Positions 19,183 through 28,376 of a DNA stretch of 64,000 nt are shown here, one piece after another. The notes below the pieces were generated by a model that was given only the letters and a program-made list of their open reading frames with translations, ran no database searches and was not told where the DNA came from. Position numbers and translations under genes: made by a program. Each line of letters opens with the position of its first letter. Within the stretch, counting starts at the first letter, position 1. The stretch is taken from assembly GCA_002842035.1 (NCBI GenBank), contig PHBP01000010.1, positions 77,381 through 141,380 on the forward strand. The letters run 5' to 3'. This stretch comes from Candidatus Cloacimonetes bacterium HGW-Cloacimonetes-2. Its GTDB lineage: Bacteria; Cloacimonadota; Cloacimonadia; Cloacimonadales; Cloacimonadaceae.

Positions 19183-19977
19183 TCAGAACTTCTTTCGCAA
19201 GCTCAGGCTAAGCAGATAGAGGAAAAACTCCAGGATTACGATAGTAGCCCCGGTGGGCAGATTGAGCCACCAGGAGAGGGCAAAGCCACCCAGGGAGGAG
19301 ATCACTGCGGCAGCCAGGCAGATCACCAGGACAGATCGGAACTTTCTGGTGAGATTAGCGGCTATCGCTGCAGGAAGAATAAGCTGAGCACTTACCAGAA
19401 TGATCCCGGCAGTTTTGAGGCTGATTACTATATTGGCAGCCAGTAAGATCAGAAAGAGACGGTTTGTAAGCTGTGTGGGGACCCGAAAGACACGGGCGAT
19501 CTCTGGATTGTAGGTAAGATAAAAGAGCTGTTTGTAGAATACCGAGATGAAGATGGCATTGAGAGTAGCCATTACAGCCAGACTGATCAGATCTGTGGCA
19601 TTGACCATCAGCACGTTTCCAAAAAGATAGCTGGAAAGATCGAAGGTATAGCCACGCTTGAGAGAGATCAGCACTATACCAAGAGCCATCGAGACGGATA
19701 AGAAGATTGTGATGGAATTGGTCTCATCCAGCTTGCGACGCTCTGCCAGCCTGCCAATAGCGAGAGCGACCAGGATCACAAATGCCAGGGTCGTAATCGT
19801 AAAATTGAGCCCGGTGATCAGAGCGATGGCTATCCCGGCAAAAGCGATATGAGATAAGGCTTCACCCAGGTAGGATATGCGGCGCAGGGTTACATAAGGC
19901 GAGAAGAGGGCGAGGGAAAATCCCGAAAGTAGTGCTCCCAAAATGGCATTGATCAGAAATCCATAGAGTATAGGCAT
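19183..19977 (-). CDS. znuB: Zinc/manganese ABC transporter permease
   Basis: The 264-residue inner-membrane protein has about eight hydrophobic segments and the ABC-3 family pattern (RRISYLGEALSHIAFAGIAI near residue 31; SLKTAGIILVSAQLILPAAIA near 185). It forms the membrane channel of the ZnuABC importer. It follows znuC with one base between and ends directly against the hsp20 stop, convergent with it. Confidence 0.9.
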   Translation of the reverse strand: MPILYGFLINAILGALLSGFSLALFSPYVTLRRISYLGEALSHIAFAGIAIALITGLNFTITTLAFVILVALAIGRLAERRKLDETNSITIFLSVSMALGIVLISLKRGYTFDLSSYLFGNVLMVNATDLISLAVMATLNAIFISVFYKQLFYLTYNPEIARVFRVPTQLTNRLFLILLAANIVISLKTAGIILVSAQLILPAAIAANLTRKFRSVLVICLAAAVISSLGGFALSWWLNLPTGATIVILEFFLYLLSLSLRKKF

Positions 19978-19978
19978 A

Positions 19979-20707
19979 TCAGTATTCCTTCTCGATCAAA
20001 TGCACTGCTTCGCCAAAGGTTTTGTGGATGATTTCTGCATTGAGCAGCTCAGTCTGAGTGTGGCAATGCAGGGTTTTATTCAGGCAGACGAGGAAGCTGC
20101 AATAGTCTGTAAGTGTATGCAAGTCGTGAGAGATGGTAATAATCGTCTTGCCCTGTTGATTGAGCTTTTTGAGCAGGGCGAAGAAGCTTTGGACGCCGGG
20201 GCGATCGATACTGGCTTCCGGCTCGTCCAAAATCAGATACTTACTACCGGTGGCAATAGCGCGTGCCAGTAGCACCCTCTGAAACTCTCCACCGGAGAGA
20301 TTGCTGATTACAGATTTCTGTAAATTCTGGCAGCCGGTTTCTTCCATTGCAGACAGAGCGATCTTTCTGTCTTCCTGGCTAAAGCGTTTACCAGGCTTCA
20401 GAGAGCCCATCCTGCCGAGCAGTACGATATCCAAAGCGGTTGCCGGGAAGTTGCGGTCATACTCTTCTCTTTGTGGCAGGTAGCCTATACTATTGTGCCT
20501 GAGCCAGGATTGATGATCCTCTCCATCTATGTGGATGGAGCCGCTTTGCATATCAAGGAGCCCGATCATTAGCTTGATCAGAGTGGATTTGCCTGCACCG
20601 TTCGGACCGATGATAGCTACAAATTCAGCATCCGTGATCTTGAGATCGATGTTCTCAAGAATAGCTTTTGAGTTTAGGCTGTAATTGACTTGCTTGATTT
20701 CAATCAT
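19979..20707 (-). CDS. znuC: Zinc/manganese ABC transporter ATP-binding protein
   Basis: The 242-residue ATPase has Walker A GPNGAGKST, signature LSGGEFQRVLLARAIA, Walker B YLILDEPEASID and the switch His in TISHDLHTL. It powers metal import with ZnuB. Its ATG overlaps the end of znuA by eight bases. Confidence 0.92.
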   Translation of the reverse strand: MIEIKQVNYSLNSKAILENIDLKITDAEFVAIIGPNGAGKSTLIKLMIGLLDMQSGSIHIDGEDHQSWLRHNSIGYLPQREEYDRNFPATALDIVLLGRMGSLKPGKRFSQEDRKIALSAMEETGCQNLQKSVISNLSGGEFQRVLLARAIATGSKYLILDEPEASIDRPGVQSFFALLKKLNQQGKTIITISHDLHTLTDYCSFLVCLNKTLHCHTQTELLNAEIIHKTFGEAVHLIEKEY

Positions 20708-21596
20708 TGAATGCGAGCTTCATAATTTGCCAATTGAGGCGGATAAACTGCACAATATCTGTAGCGCCGGCTTGAGTGCCGAGAGGATCCAGGGTAAGCA
20801 CCTGCAATCCGAACTCATTGGCGACTACATCGGCGGAGTGGCGGCTCATCTGGGGCTCGACAAAGATGGCTTTGACGTTATTACTGCGAATTGTAGTACC
20901 CAGATCGCTCATTTCCCGTGCGCTGGGTTCTTGCCCCGGAGAGCTCTGGATCGTGCCCAACAACTTGATATCGTAATCCCGCAGGAAATAAGCAAAGCTA
21001 TTGTGGTATGTGATCAAACCAGGCTCGTTGAATTGAGCACGTTCTGTCTTGATCTGGCTATCGAGTTCCTGTAAACCCAGGTTCAGGTTTTTAGCCCGGC
21101 TGGCGATTGTATCTGCAAGATCGGGATAGATTTGGGACAAACGAGGAACCAGCTTGTCCAATATCTTGATGATCTGGCGGGGAGCAGTCCAGACATGGGG
21201 ATCTACAACTTCATCATCGTGCTCTGCTTCACCTTCGTGGTGATGATCAAGTGTGGCAATACCCTTGATTTCTGAGATTTGAAAGCGTTTTGTGCTGTGC
21301 CTTCTGAGCTGAGGACGGATTGGATTTTCCAAGCCAAATCCATTACTCAGAATGAAATCTGCCTGTTCCATTAGCACCAGATCGGATGGATTGGGACTCC
21401 ATGTATGAGGTGAGGAATTGATAGGCATAATACTTTTTACCTCGATCTGAGGCTCCAGAAGCTCAGATAAAAGCAATTCGTAGGGATGGATAGTGGCGAG
21501 TGCCAAGGGTTTGGCTTTGGGAGTGTCGTTTTGACAAGAAGACAGCAGTAGGCTGGCAAGGACTGCCAATATCAGTATTAGGTAGCTTTTATTCAC
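20700..21596 (-). CDS. znuA: Zinc/manganese ABC transporter substrate-binding lipoprotein
   Basis: The 298-residue protein starts with a lipoprotein signal (LILILAVLASLLLSSC). It has a metal-binding cluster 9 fold with TIHPYELLLSELL, the SSPHTWSPNPSDLVLM ligand His, a short His/acidic loop (DHHHEGEAEHDDE), DPHVWTAPRQ, and YHNSFAYFLRDYD. The ligand set (His residues plus a late Asp/Glu) fits zinc or manganese. GTG at 21596 is chosen because it opens the signal peptide; an upstream GTG would prepend 12 polar residues that lie in the hairpin at 21622-21648. No clear ribosome site or Zur operator is visible. Confidence 0.85.
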   Translation of the reverse strand: MNKSYLILILAVLASLLLSSCQNDTPKAKPLALATIHPYELLLSELLEPQIEVKSIMPINSSPHTWSPNPSDLVLMEQADFILSNGFGLENPIRPQLRRHSTKRFQISEIKGIATLDHHHEGEAEHDDEVVDPHVWTAPRQIIKILDKLVPRLSQIYPDLADTIASRAKNLNLGLQELDSQIKTERAQFNEPGLITYHNSFAYFLRDYDIKLLGTIQSSPGQEPSAREMSDLGTTIRSNNVKAIFVEPQMSRHSADVVANEFGLQVLTLDPLGTQAGATDIVQFIRLNWQIMKLAFND

Positions 21597-21621
21597 TATG
21601 TTTGACTCACAATAAGTAATA

Positions 21622-21648
21622 GGGTGACCCACCTGTGGCGGATCACCC
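21622..21648 (-). terminator. Hairpin between pepA and znuA
   Basis: GGGTGA (21622-21627) pairs with TCACCC (21643-21648), with a short inner CCAC/GTGG pairing. It lies 9 bases past the pepA stop on the minus strand but lacks a T run, so it may be a weak terminator or processing site. Confidence 0.4.
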
Positions 21649-21656
21649 GAAATAAA

Positions 21657-23135
21657 TTATTCCATACCACGCAAGAGGCTGGTGAGTAATCTCACGCCTA
21701 CGCCTGTGGCACCATAAGCATTTACTCCGCCTTCTTTTTCACGTAAGGCAGTACCGGCAATATCGATATGGATCCAGGGCTTGTCCATCACAAATTCACG
21801 CAGGAAGAGCCCGGCAGTGATGCATCCCGCCATTGGTCCGCCCACGTTTTTCAGATCGGCTATTTCACTCTTGATCATCTCTTTATATTCATCGTGGGCA
21901 GGCATCTGCCAGATCAATTCACCGCTGAAATCTGAGGCTTGTTGTAGTCTATCCAGCCATGCCTGATCATTTGTAAGGACGGCAGAGATCTGATTTCCCA
22001 GAGCTCCTACTGCTGCTCCGGTGAGAGTGGCGATATCGATCACCCGCTCTACTTTTTCACGTTCCAGAGCATAATGGATGGCATCAGCGAGTGTAAGGCG
22101 TCCTTCGGCATCAGTATTAATCACTTCGATTGTTTTTCCACTCATAGAGCGGATGATATCGCCTGTTCTATAGGCATCGCCGGAGATCATATTCTCGCAG
22201 GCAGCAACAATGCCGATCACATTTATCTTGAGCTTCAGGGTTGCAATCGCTGACATTGCACCGATCACCGCGGCAGAGCCACCCATATCGTTTTTCATAT
22301 TGACCATTCCCTGAGGGGTCTTGATGCAATAACCACCACTGTCGTAGGTAAGCCCCTTGCCGACTAGTCCGGTGATGTCGTGTTTATTCTCGGGAGCGCC
22401 AAGATAACGCATAATGATCAGTTTGGGCTCGTGCTTGGAGCCTCTTGCCACTGCCAAAAAGGCATCCATCTTGATGCGTTTCAGCTTGTCCAGGGAGATC
22501 ACTTCTATGGAAAAGCCGTATTGAAGAGCAGCTTTTTTGGCTGCTTCGGCAAGGGCTTCGGGAGTAAGCACATTAGCGGGCTCATTTACCAGATCACGGG
22601 CGAGTATGGTGGATTCGGCAAAGATCTTGCCTTCCAGGATGCCGCGGTTGATGTGGCGGGTATTCTTTGTATTCATCACCACGTGGATTGATTCCACCGT
22701 AAAGGCTTTGGCATCGCTGAGGTATTTATCGAATTTATAAGAGCTTAAAAGGGCGGCTTCGGAGAGGATGTGACCAAAGATCGTATCGTTGACAGGAATT
22801 TCATAACCGACAAAGAGATAGATATTCTTGGATTTCATCTTTTGGGCTGTGCGGATCACATTTGCCAGAATTGTTCGCATTTTGCTGGCGGTGAGCTTAT
22901 CAGGATCTCCGGTACCCAGCAGGATTACCTTGCTGCTGTGTTTGCTGCAAAGATGATGAAAGGTCTTGATCTCACCGAAAGCAAAATCATAGCTCTCTGC
23001 TTCGATAAAGCCCAGGGCTGTTTTGGCCAGAGGTTCGGGGAGGTATTCCACCTGTTCGAGATCAGCTCCCGGTTTGTGGAGAATAATCACTGTATCCATA
23101 TGTTCGGGTAATTTGCGGATTACATCGATCTTCAT
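21657..23135 (-). CDS. pepA: Leucyl aminopeptidase (M17)
   Basis: The 492-residue enzyme removes N-terminal residues from peptides in the cytoplasm, using two metal ions. The C-terminal catalytic domain shows GLVGKGLTYDSGGYCIK, the lysine and Asp ligands in MKNDMGGSAAV, and the family signature NTDAEGRLTLADA. AGGAG is 6 bases before the ATG. It lies directly upstream of the zinc-uptake genes on the same strand, which suits a zinc enzyme, although a hairpin separates them. Confidence 0.95.
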   Translation of the reverse strand: MKIDVIRKLPEHMDTVIILHKPGADLEQVEYLPEPLAKTALGFIEAESYDFAFGEIKTFHHLCSKHSSKVILLGTGDPDKLTASKMRTILANVIRTAQKMKSKNIYLFVGYEIPVNDTIFGHILSEAALLSSYKFDKYLSDAKAFTVESIHVVMNTKNTRHINRGILEGKIFAESTILARDLVNEPANVLTPEALAEAAKKAALQYGFSIEVISLDKLKRIKMDAFLAVARGSKHEPKLIIMRYLGAPENKHDITGLVGKGLTYDSGGYCIKTPQGMVNMKNDMGGSAAVIGAMSAIATLKLKINVIGIVAACENMISGDAYRTGDIIRSMSGKTIEVINTDAEGRLTLADAIHYALEREKVERVIDIATLTGAAVGALGNQISAVLTNDQAWLDRLQQASDFSGELIWQMPAHDEYKEMIKSEIADLKNVGGPMAGCITAGLFLREFVMDKPWIHIDIAGTALREKEGGVNAYGATGVGVRLLTSLLRGME

Positions 23136-23164
23136 TTAGTACTCCTGTTTATCATATTAGTATC

Positions 23165-26100
23165 TTAGAAATCTTCTGTAAGGCTGAGGTAATAATAGGG
23201 CTTTGAGACTCTTGAGAGATCTGTAAGCCAGGCTACATCAAACTTTAGAACAAAATATCCCATATTGAGCCTGGGCCCAAAGCCATAGCCCATATGCAGA
23301 TCATCCAGTTTGCCATCCCTCATTCCCCGGAAATCGCTATTACGATCCCAGACAGCTCCCAAATCCATAAAGGCAGCTCCGCGGATATTGGAGAGTCCCA
23401 GAGGCAGGGGAAAAGCCATATCAATATAGTCAAAGAAGGGAAAGCGAAGCTCTGTGCTGTACATCAGCTTCTTTTCTCCGGAGAGATCGCCGTCGTAAGC
23501 TCTCACACCGTAATAACCGCCCAGGTCAAAGCGCTGGGGATTACCTCCTGTGCTGATACCGCCTATCAAGCGGTTTGCCCAGGCGTATCTGCGACTAAAC
23601 AAGCTGTAGCTACGCAGATCAAAGTAGTTTGTCAAAAAGTCCATTCCATCTTTGGCAAAGCTCTTGCGAATACTGTATGTACCACGCCAGCCGACCAGAG
23701 GCCCAGTCGAGCCATAGAGGGCGTTATCGTGGACAATTGAGATACCGGGAGAATAGACCAGATCTGAGATGGGCTCCCAGGGATTGTTCAATGGATATGT
23801 ATCATTAATCCACTCTCCTTCCGTATAAGAGCTGTTCCATTGCCAGGAATCCTGGTGGTATTCCCATTGGTAGAGACGATTCTCAAAATCCAGCCTCCAG
23901 AAGCGGTTAAAGGGATATCTGTAAAGCAGATAGATACCTGTCTCACGCTGACGAGTCCGGAAGTAATCGTGCTCCGGGTTGTTGGTCAGCCGACGATAGT
24001 AAGCCTCATCAAAGAGATTGTAAAGTCCTACCCCATAATCGGCTCTGTGTTTGAGATAGAGGTAAGTAAGCAGGATGTTTGAGTTTTCCAGTTTGCCGGC
24101 AATACCCAAGTTGATCCCGATACCGTGATTTCCCATCAGGTCGCTGAGCCCGAGCTCCAGATTACCGACAGCACCGACTGCCGAGGAATAAGCCAGTCCG
24201 CCCCAGAGGCTATCGAGGTGAAACTTTGGCTTGTAAGCTTTGATCGTAGGGATGCGAGTGCCGATCGAATCCGGCTTTTGATCCCATTCATAGTTGATCT
24301 CGGCTGGTTTGTACATCTCTTCAGGGTAGTAGAGCTCTCCAAAGAAAGGACGTCTGATGTCTGCATTTCGTGCCCGATGTTCACGGGGAATAAGCACCCG
24401 TGGTCTCTTGCCATAGTTATCCAGTAATCCCAAGTTTACGCTTTCCAGCAGGTCAGGACGGTCATTTACCGGTTGAGCTGCCAGGTAATCCTGATATTGC
24501 AGATCAGGCAAGGGATTATCGCCCAGATAGATGTTCCAGGCTCCCTTGAAATAGACGGATAGTACCATATTCTCTTCATCTGAAGAGATGTCTGCGCTGT
24601 AGATACCGCAGAGAGTGGGGGCCACTGCTGCACGGCGACCTGATTCCAGATCCAGGACTTGCAGATTGGAGACACCACCCTGATCGGAGAGGTAGATAAT
24701 TCGCTTGCCGCTTTTATCCCAGAAGGGTTTGCTGCATTTAGCATCGTCATAAGTTCTCTGCAACTGACTGCGTGAATCTATCTCGATCGTATAGATATCC
24801 GTTGTCATAGCAGCGAAATAGCCATCTGCTTCGCCAATGGTCTGTCTTTCTGCGCTATAAGCCAGCATCCTGCCATCAGGAGAGAATCTGGGCTGCATCT
24901 CCATATAGCTGTCGTCGGTAAGCCTTGTGACAAAGCCACTGGCAATATCGTATATAAAGAGATCAGCTTGCATACCGGATTGAGCAGCCATAGCGATTTT
25001 TGTCCCATCGGGAGAGACATCCACTTCGTGGATTGCCGATAGCTGAGGGATCTCTATCTTTTGTAAGATAGTGCCAGTATCAACATCAAGTATATTGATC
25101 CTGTCTCCCAAAGCAGTCTTGGATGCGAAGGCGATGCGCCGATTATCTGGGAACCAGCTCAAGTTTGAGCGGAAGTAATAGAATTCTTCCATTGCCGGAG
25201 TGGATTCTCCGGTGATTACCTTTTTGGCGGGGGATAGGCCCCAAGATCCGGCTGCCCAGATAGAGTATCTGGCACCTTGATCAGAAAAATATACATAACG
25301 GCTGCCATCCGGGGAGAAGCGGGGAGCGAGATTGAAATAGGAGCCGTCCTTATCGCTAAAGCTACGCTTGTCATAAGCTTCTTCGGGGATGCTGTGAGTA
25401 TTGATTACAGGGAAGTAGTCCCGTTTCAATTGATATCGCCAGCGTGATTCGAGCTCGGTAAATTCCATCCCAAAGACTTTCTTGGTAGCATCTTCCAGGC
25501 TGCCCATAGCACGTACAGCATAAAAGAATTCGCTTACCTTGTCGCTGCCCCAGGTTTTGCCAATATAGGTGAGGATGGATTCTCCCAGACGGTATGCCAG
25601 ATAGCCTGAGATATAGTCCAAACTGGGCAGCTTGTCATTAACCACCATATCCAGAATAAACATATTGTTGTATGAATCTTCTCCACCAATGGAGAGATAC
25701 TCCGGCAGCCCCTCGGAAAACCAGAAGGGGAAGCTGGTGGGCCTCAAAGATCGGAATGTATTGACCAGCCGGTTATCCAGAGCATTCAGGTATGCATGGG
25801 TAAGCTCGTGAGTAAGCAGCTCTTCCAGTTGTGTATAGCTGCCTTCAAAGGGGATCACCACCCTGTTTTTGAGGCTTTCAGTGAAACCTCCTACACCCTC
25901 GGAGAGGATTGGGTAGATGATATTGGTGGTCTGGAATTCGTTTTTGGAGGGATAAAAGATCACCGGTATCCTCGATACAACGGGGTACTTCAGCACATTC
26001 TTGATATAGTAATAGCGCTCTTCTGCCATCAGTGCAGCAAGCCTTCCAAAATCTTCCTGATCCGCCGGGAAGTAGATGTCAAAGTGCATAGTTTCCAGGT

Positions 26101-26209
26101 AAGCCCAGTCGCGCTGCACATAGTTCACTTTATTTTGTCCAAAGCTATAGGCATAGCCGAGGCTTGCCAGAGCCAGGATCGCGAGCATTAGTAAAAAAGT
26201 CTTTTTCAT
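23165..26209 (-). CDS. Exported peptidase-MA / TolB-propeller / outer-membrane barrel fusion protein
   Basis: This is a 1014-residue protein with a signal peptide (residues 1-20). Residues about 40-270 look like a gluzincin peptidase: HELTHAYLN (HExxH at 134-138) and the third ligand in WFSEGLPEY (Glu166). Residues about 290-580 contain TolB-like propeller blades (RFSPDGSRYVYFSDQG, VSPDGTKIAMAAQSG, RFSPDGRMLAYSAE). The C-terminal half (about 640-1014) has alternating aromatic strands and ends GYFVLKFDVAWLTDL...YLSLTEDF, like an Omp85/surface-antigen barrel with a final Phe. It probably sits in the outer membrane with the peptidase and propeller in the periplasm or outside. Substrate unknown. 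Confidence 0.8.
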   Translation of the reverse strand: MKKTFLLMLAILALASLGYAYSFGQNKVNYVQRDWAYLETMHFDIYFPADQEDFGRLAALMAEERYYYIKNVLKYPVVSRIPVIFYPSKNEFQTTNIIYPILSEGVGGFTESLKNRVVIPFEGSYTQLEELLTHELTHAYLNALDNRLVNTFRSLRPTSFPFWFSEGLPEYLSIGGEDSYNNMFILDMVVNDKLPSLDYISGYLAYRLGESILTYIGKTWGSDKVSEFFYAVRAMGSLEDATKKVFGMEFTELESRWRYQLKRDYFPVINTHSIPEEAYDKRSFSDKDGSYFNLAPRFSPDGSRYVYFSDQGARYSIWAAGSWGLSPAKKVITGESTPAMEEFYYFRSNLSWFPDNRRIAFASKTALGDRINILDVDTGTILQKIEIPQLSAIHEVDVSPDGTKIAMAAQSGMQADLFIYDIASGFVTRLTDDSYMEMQPRFSPDGRMLAYSAERQTIGEADGYFAAMTTDIYTIEIDSRSQLQRTYDDAKCSKPFWDKSGKRIIYLSDQGGVSNLQVLDLESGRRAAVAPTLCGIYSADISSDEENMVLSVYFKGAWNIYLGDNPLPDLQYQDYLAAQPVNDRPDLLESVNLGLLDNYGKRPRVLIPREHRARNADIRRPFFGELYYPEEMYKPAEINYEWDQKPDSIGTRIPTIKAYKPKFHLDSLWGGLAYSSAVGAVGNLELGLSDLMGNHGIGINLGIAGKLENSNILLTYLYLKHRADYGVGLYNLFDEAYYRRLTNNPEHDYFRTRQRETGIYLLYRYPFNRFWRLDFENRLYQWEYHQDSWQWNSSYTEGEWINDTYPLNNPWEPISDLVYSPGISIVHDNALYGSTGPLVGWRGTYSIRKSFAKDGMDFLTNYFDLRSYSLFSRRYAWANRLIGGISTGGNPQRFDLGGYYGVRAYDGDLSGEKKLMYSTELRFPFFDYIDMAFPLPLGLSNIRGAAFMDLGAVWDRNSDFRGMRDGKLDDLHMGYGFGPRLNMGYFVLKFDVAWLTDLSRVSKPYYYLSLTEDF

Positions 26210-26216
26210 ATCTATC

Positions 26217-27119
26217 CTAAAAGAGGCTGAACTTGATGTAGCGCCGCGGATTCTGCTTGATATCCGCGATTAGCTGCTCCAGATTATTTAGCGAACTCAG
26301 CATTCGGTTGTAAAGCTCCTGGTCGTTTACCAGACGTCCGGCTGTGCCACTGCCGTTGTTTACCGCTTCAACTGTCTGAGAGAGTTTTGCGGAAAGCACT
26401 TGCAGGCTATCCAGAGTGGTATTGACATTGGCCATTGCTCTGGGTGTATCACGTAGAATCTGTTCGATATTCTGATCGTTGTTTTCAACCACCTGGTTGA
26501 TTCCGGTGGTCAAGTGGTCTATCCTATCCAAACTGCGGCTGATATCGCTCTTGAGCTCTACTGCCAGTCTATCCACATTGTTTACAGCATTATCAGCATT
26601 CCCCAGCAGGTTGCGCGAGCGCTCCAGGACGCCATCCTCTGCCTTTAGCTCTGCCAGGATAGTGCTTAGCTCATCTATTGCTCCGGATGCTTTGCTCATT
26701 ACAGCCATAATGCCGGAGGGTTCTTCGCCGGTAAGATATCCTGCCATAGACACTTCCTTGGGTCCGGAACCTTGGATGATGCTCATCACCGTTCCACCCA
26801 TCAGGCTGCTATCGCCGATCAGGAATCTGCATCCTTCCAATAGCTTTAGCTCACGCAGGATTTTTCCGCTTACGATCACTTTATCGCCCATCAGCTTAAT
26901 TTCTCTTACGCGCCCTACTTCCATCCCGCGAAACATAATTTTATCACCCACTTCCAAGCCCATCACGTCTGTAAAGCCAACTCTCAGGTCTTGTTGATTT
27001 TTCAGATTGAGGCGACTGGTCATCCATAAATAGCTTGCCACCAGGGCTACTATCACCAAGAGGCTGTAGATGCCTACCTTGAGCTGAGTTTTATACTGAT
27101 TTGGGTAAAACTTGGACAT
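26217..27119 (-). CDS. MCE/MlaD domain protein
   Basis: The 300-residue protein has one N-terminal membrane span (VGIYSLLVIVALVASYLWM), then an MCE domain (about residues 40-120) with DLRVGFTDVMGLEVGDKIMFRGMEVGRV. A long helical tail rich in Asp, Asn and Leu follows. MlaD-type proteins carry lipids between inner and outer membranes. The MlaE permease and MlaF ATPase are not in this stretch. It follows the large barrel gene's strand and begins 9 bases after its upstream neighbour. Confidence 0.85.
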   Translation of the reverse strand: MSKFYPNQYKTQLKVGIYSLLVIVALVASYLWMTSRLNLKNQQDLRVGFTDVMGLEVGDKIMFRGMEVGRVREIKLMGDKVIVSGKILRELKLLEGCRFLIGDSSLMGGTVMSIIQGSGPKEVSMAGYLTGEEPSGIMAVMSKASGAIDELSTILAELKAEDGVLERSRNLLGNADNAVNNVDRLAVELKSDISRSLDRIDHLTTGINQVVENNDQNIEQILRDTPRAMANVNTTLDSLQVLSAKLSQTVEAVNNGSGTAGRLVNDQELYNRMLSSLNNLEQLIADIKQNPRRYIKFSLF

Positions 27120-27128
27120 TATCTCCGC

Positions 27129-28376
27129 CTATGTCTTGAGCTGTTTTTTCTCTGCCGCAGGGAAGAGGATGTTATTAAGGATCAATCTGTAACCGGGAGA
27201 GTTCTTATGCAGATCCAGGATAGTCTCGGGATCCCCGATTCTGTGCTGGTAATCTTCAGGGTCGTGCCCCCCAAAGAACGTAAAGGTGCCTCTGCCCACA
27301 TTACCGTGCAGATAACGAACTTCGTTTTGATTTGGTACTTCTGCCAGGATGATCACCCCGGGCTTGACCTTATCCTTGAAAAAGCTGGTCGTTTGCCCCA
27401 GAAAGCCATTGATCGAATTCACGTGGCATTGGGTAAGCATTGTCGGGACCGGATCATACTTGGCGGAGAAATCAAAGAGCTGGAAATAATCCGCCTCCGC
27501 ACCTCGCAGCCGGGAGTAGTCGCTGGCATCTATATCTGAAAATTCATATTCAAAGGGATTGGGACGGAGGGTGAAATTGTGAAAGGCAAAGGTACGGCTA
27601 AAATCCAATTGATTCTGATATCCGGAATCCAGTCCATCGCCATCGATTGCCGAATCCACTATATCCAGATTGGCGGCAGCAAGCGCAATATCGATCGTAT
27701 CGGTTGCACCGCACATAGCAAAGAGAAAACCCCCGTTTTCCACAAAATTTCTGATCCTTTCTGCCACCGCGTGTTTGAGCTGCCAGACTTTGGAATATCC
27801 CAGCCGGGTCGCCATCTCTTCGTTTACCCGTACATCCTGTTGATACCAGGTGGCATAGCGGTAAGATCCATAGAACTTTCCATATTGCCCGGTAAAATCT
27901 TCGTGATGCAGATGCAACCAGTCATAATCCGAAAGCTCGCCTCTCAAGACCTCTTCGTCCCAAAGCCTGGTATATTCGATCTCTGCATATTCCAGCGCCA
28001 TCGAAACCGCGTCGTCCCATGGCAGCGTATTGGGCGGGATATAGACTGCAATCCTGGGCTCTTTCTCCAGGACTACAGCTTCCATATTGTTATCTTGAAT
28101 CTCTGTAAGGATGGCAGCTATCTGTCCTCCGGAGACTGTTTCATAGCGAACTCCGCGTATATTGCACAGCGAAGCAAGAGCGCCTGATTCCGGCAGCAGA
28201 AAGCTCCCCCCTCTGTAGTTTAAGAGCCATTTCACCGCATACTGCTCCTTCAAGGCTTGAAAGGCGACCCCATAAGCCTTGAGGTGATTGGTCTGGCTAC
28301 GGTCCATCGGGATCAGTAAATCGGCTGAAAGACCGATACTGATCATACAAAAGACCGCAATGAGCAGTTTCTTCAG
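27129..28376 (-). CDS. Conserved exported protein of unknown function, probably with a CTG start
   Basis: The 415-residue reading starts at CTG 28376, eight bases after AAGGAG; the codon overlaps the stop of the upstream gene as CTGA. From there the N-terminus reads KKLLIAVFCMISIGLSAD, a complete signal peptide. The first ATG lies 10 codons later and would cut the signal in half. The body (LLIPMDRSQTNHLKAYGVAF, LLNYRGGSFLLPESGAL, WLHLHHEDFTGQYGKF) resembles a family found in Bacteroidetes that databases often mislabel asparagine synthetase B; it has no such domain. The function is unknown. The segment FVENGGFLFAMCGATD recalls glutamine-amidotransferase-like folds. Confidence 0.7.
   Translation of the reverse strand: MKKLLIAVFCMISIGLSADLLIPMDRSQTNHLKAYGVAFQALKEQYAVKWLLNYRGGSFLLPESGALASLCNIRGVRYETVSGGQIAAILTEIQDNNMEAVVLEKEPRIAVYIPPNTLPWDDAVSMALEYAEIEYTRLWDEEVLRGELSDYDWLHLHHEDFTGQYGKFYGSYRYATWYQQDVRVNEEMATRLGYSKVWQLKHAVAERIRNFVENGGFLFAMCGATDTIDIALAAANLDIVDSAIDGDGLDSGYQNQLDFSRTFAFHNFTLRPNPFEYEFSDIDASDYSRLRGAEADYFQLFDFSAKYDPVPTMLTQCHVNSINGFLGQTTSFFKDKVKPGVIILAEVPNQNEVRYLHGNVGRGTFTFFGGHDPEDYQHRIGDPETILDLHKNSPGYRLILNNILFPAAEKKQLKT

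Noticed and set aside
27129..28376. Asparagine synthetase B
   Set aside because: Homologues often carry that name, but there is no SGGxDS loop or amidotransferase Cys, and the protein has a signal peptide.
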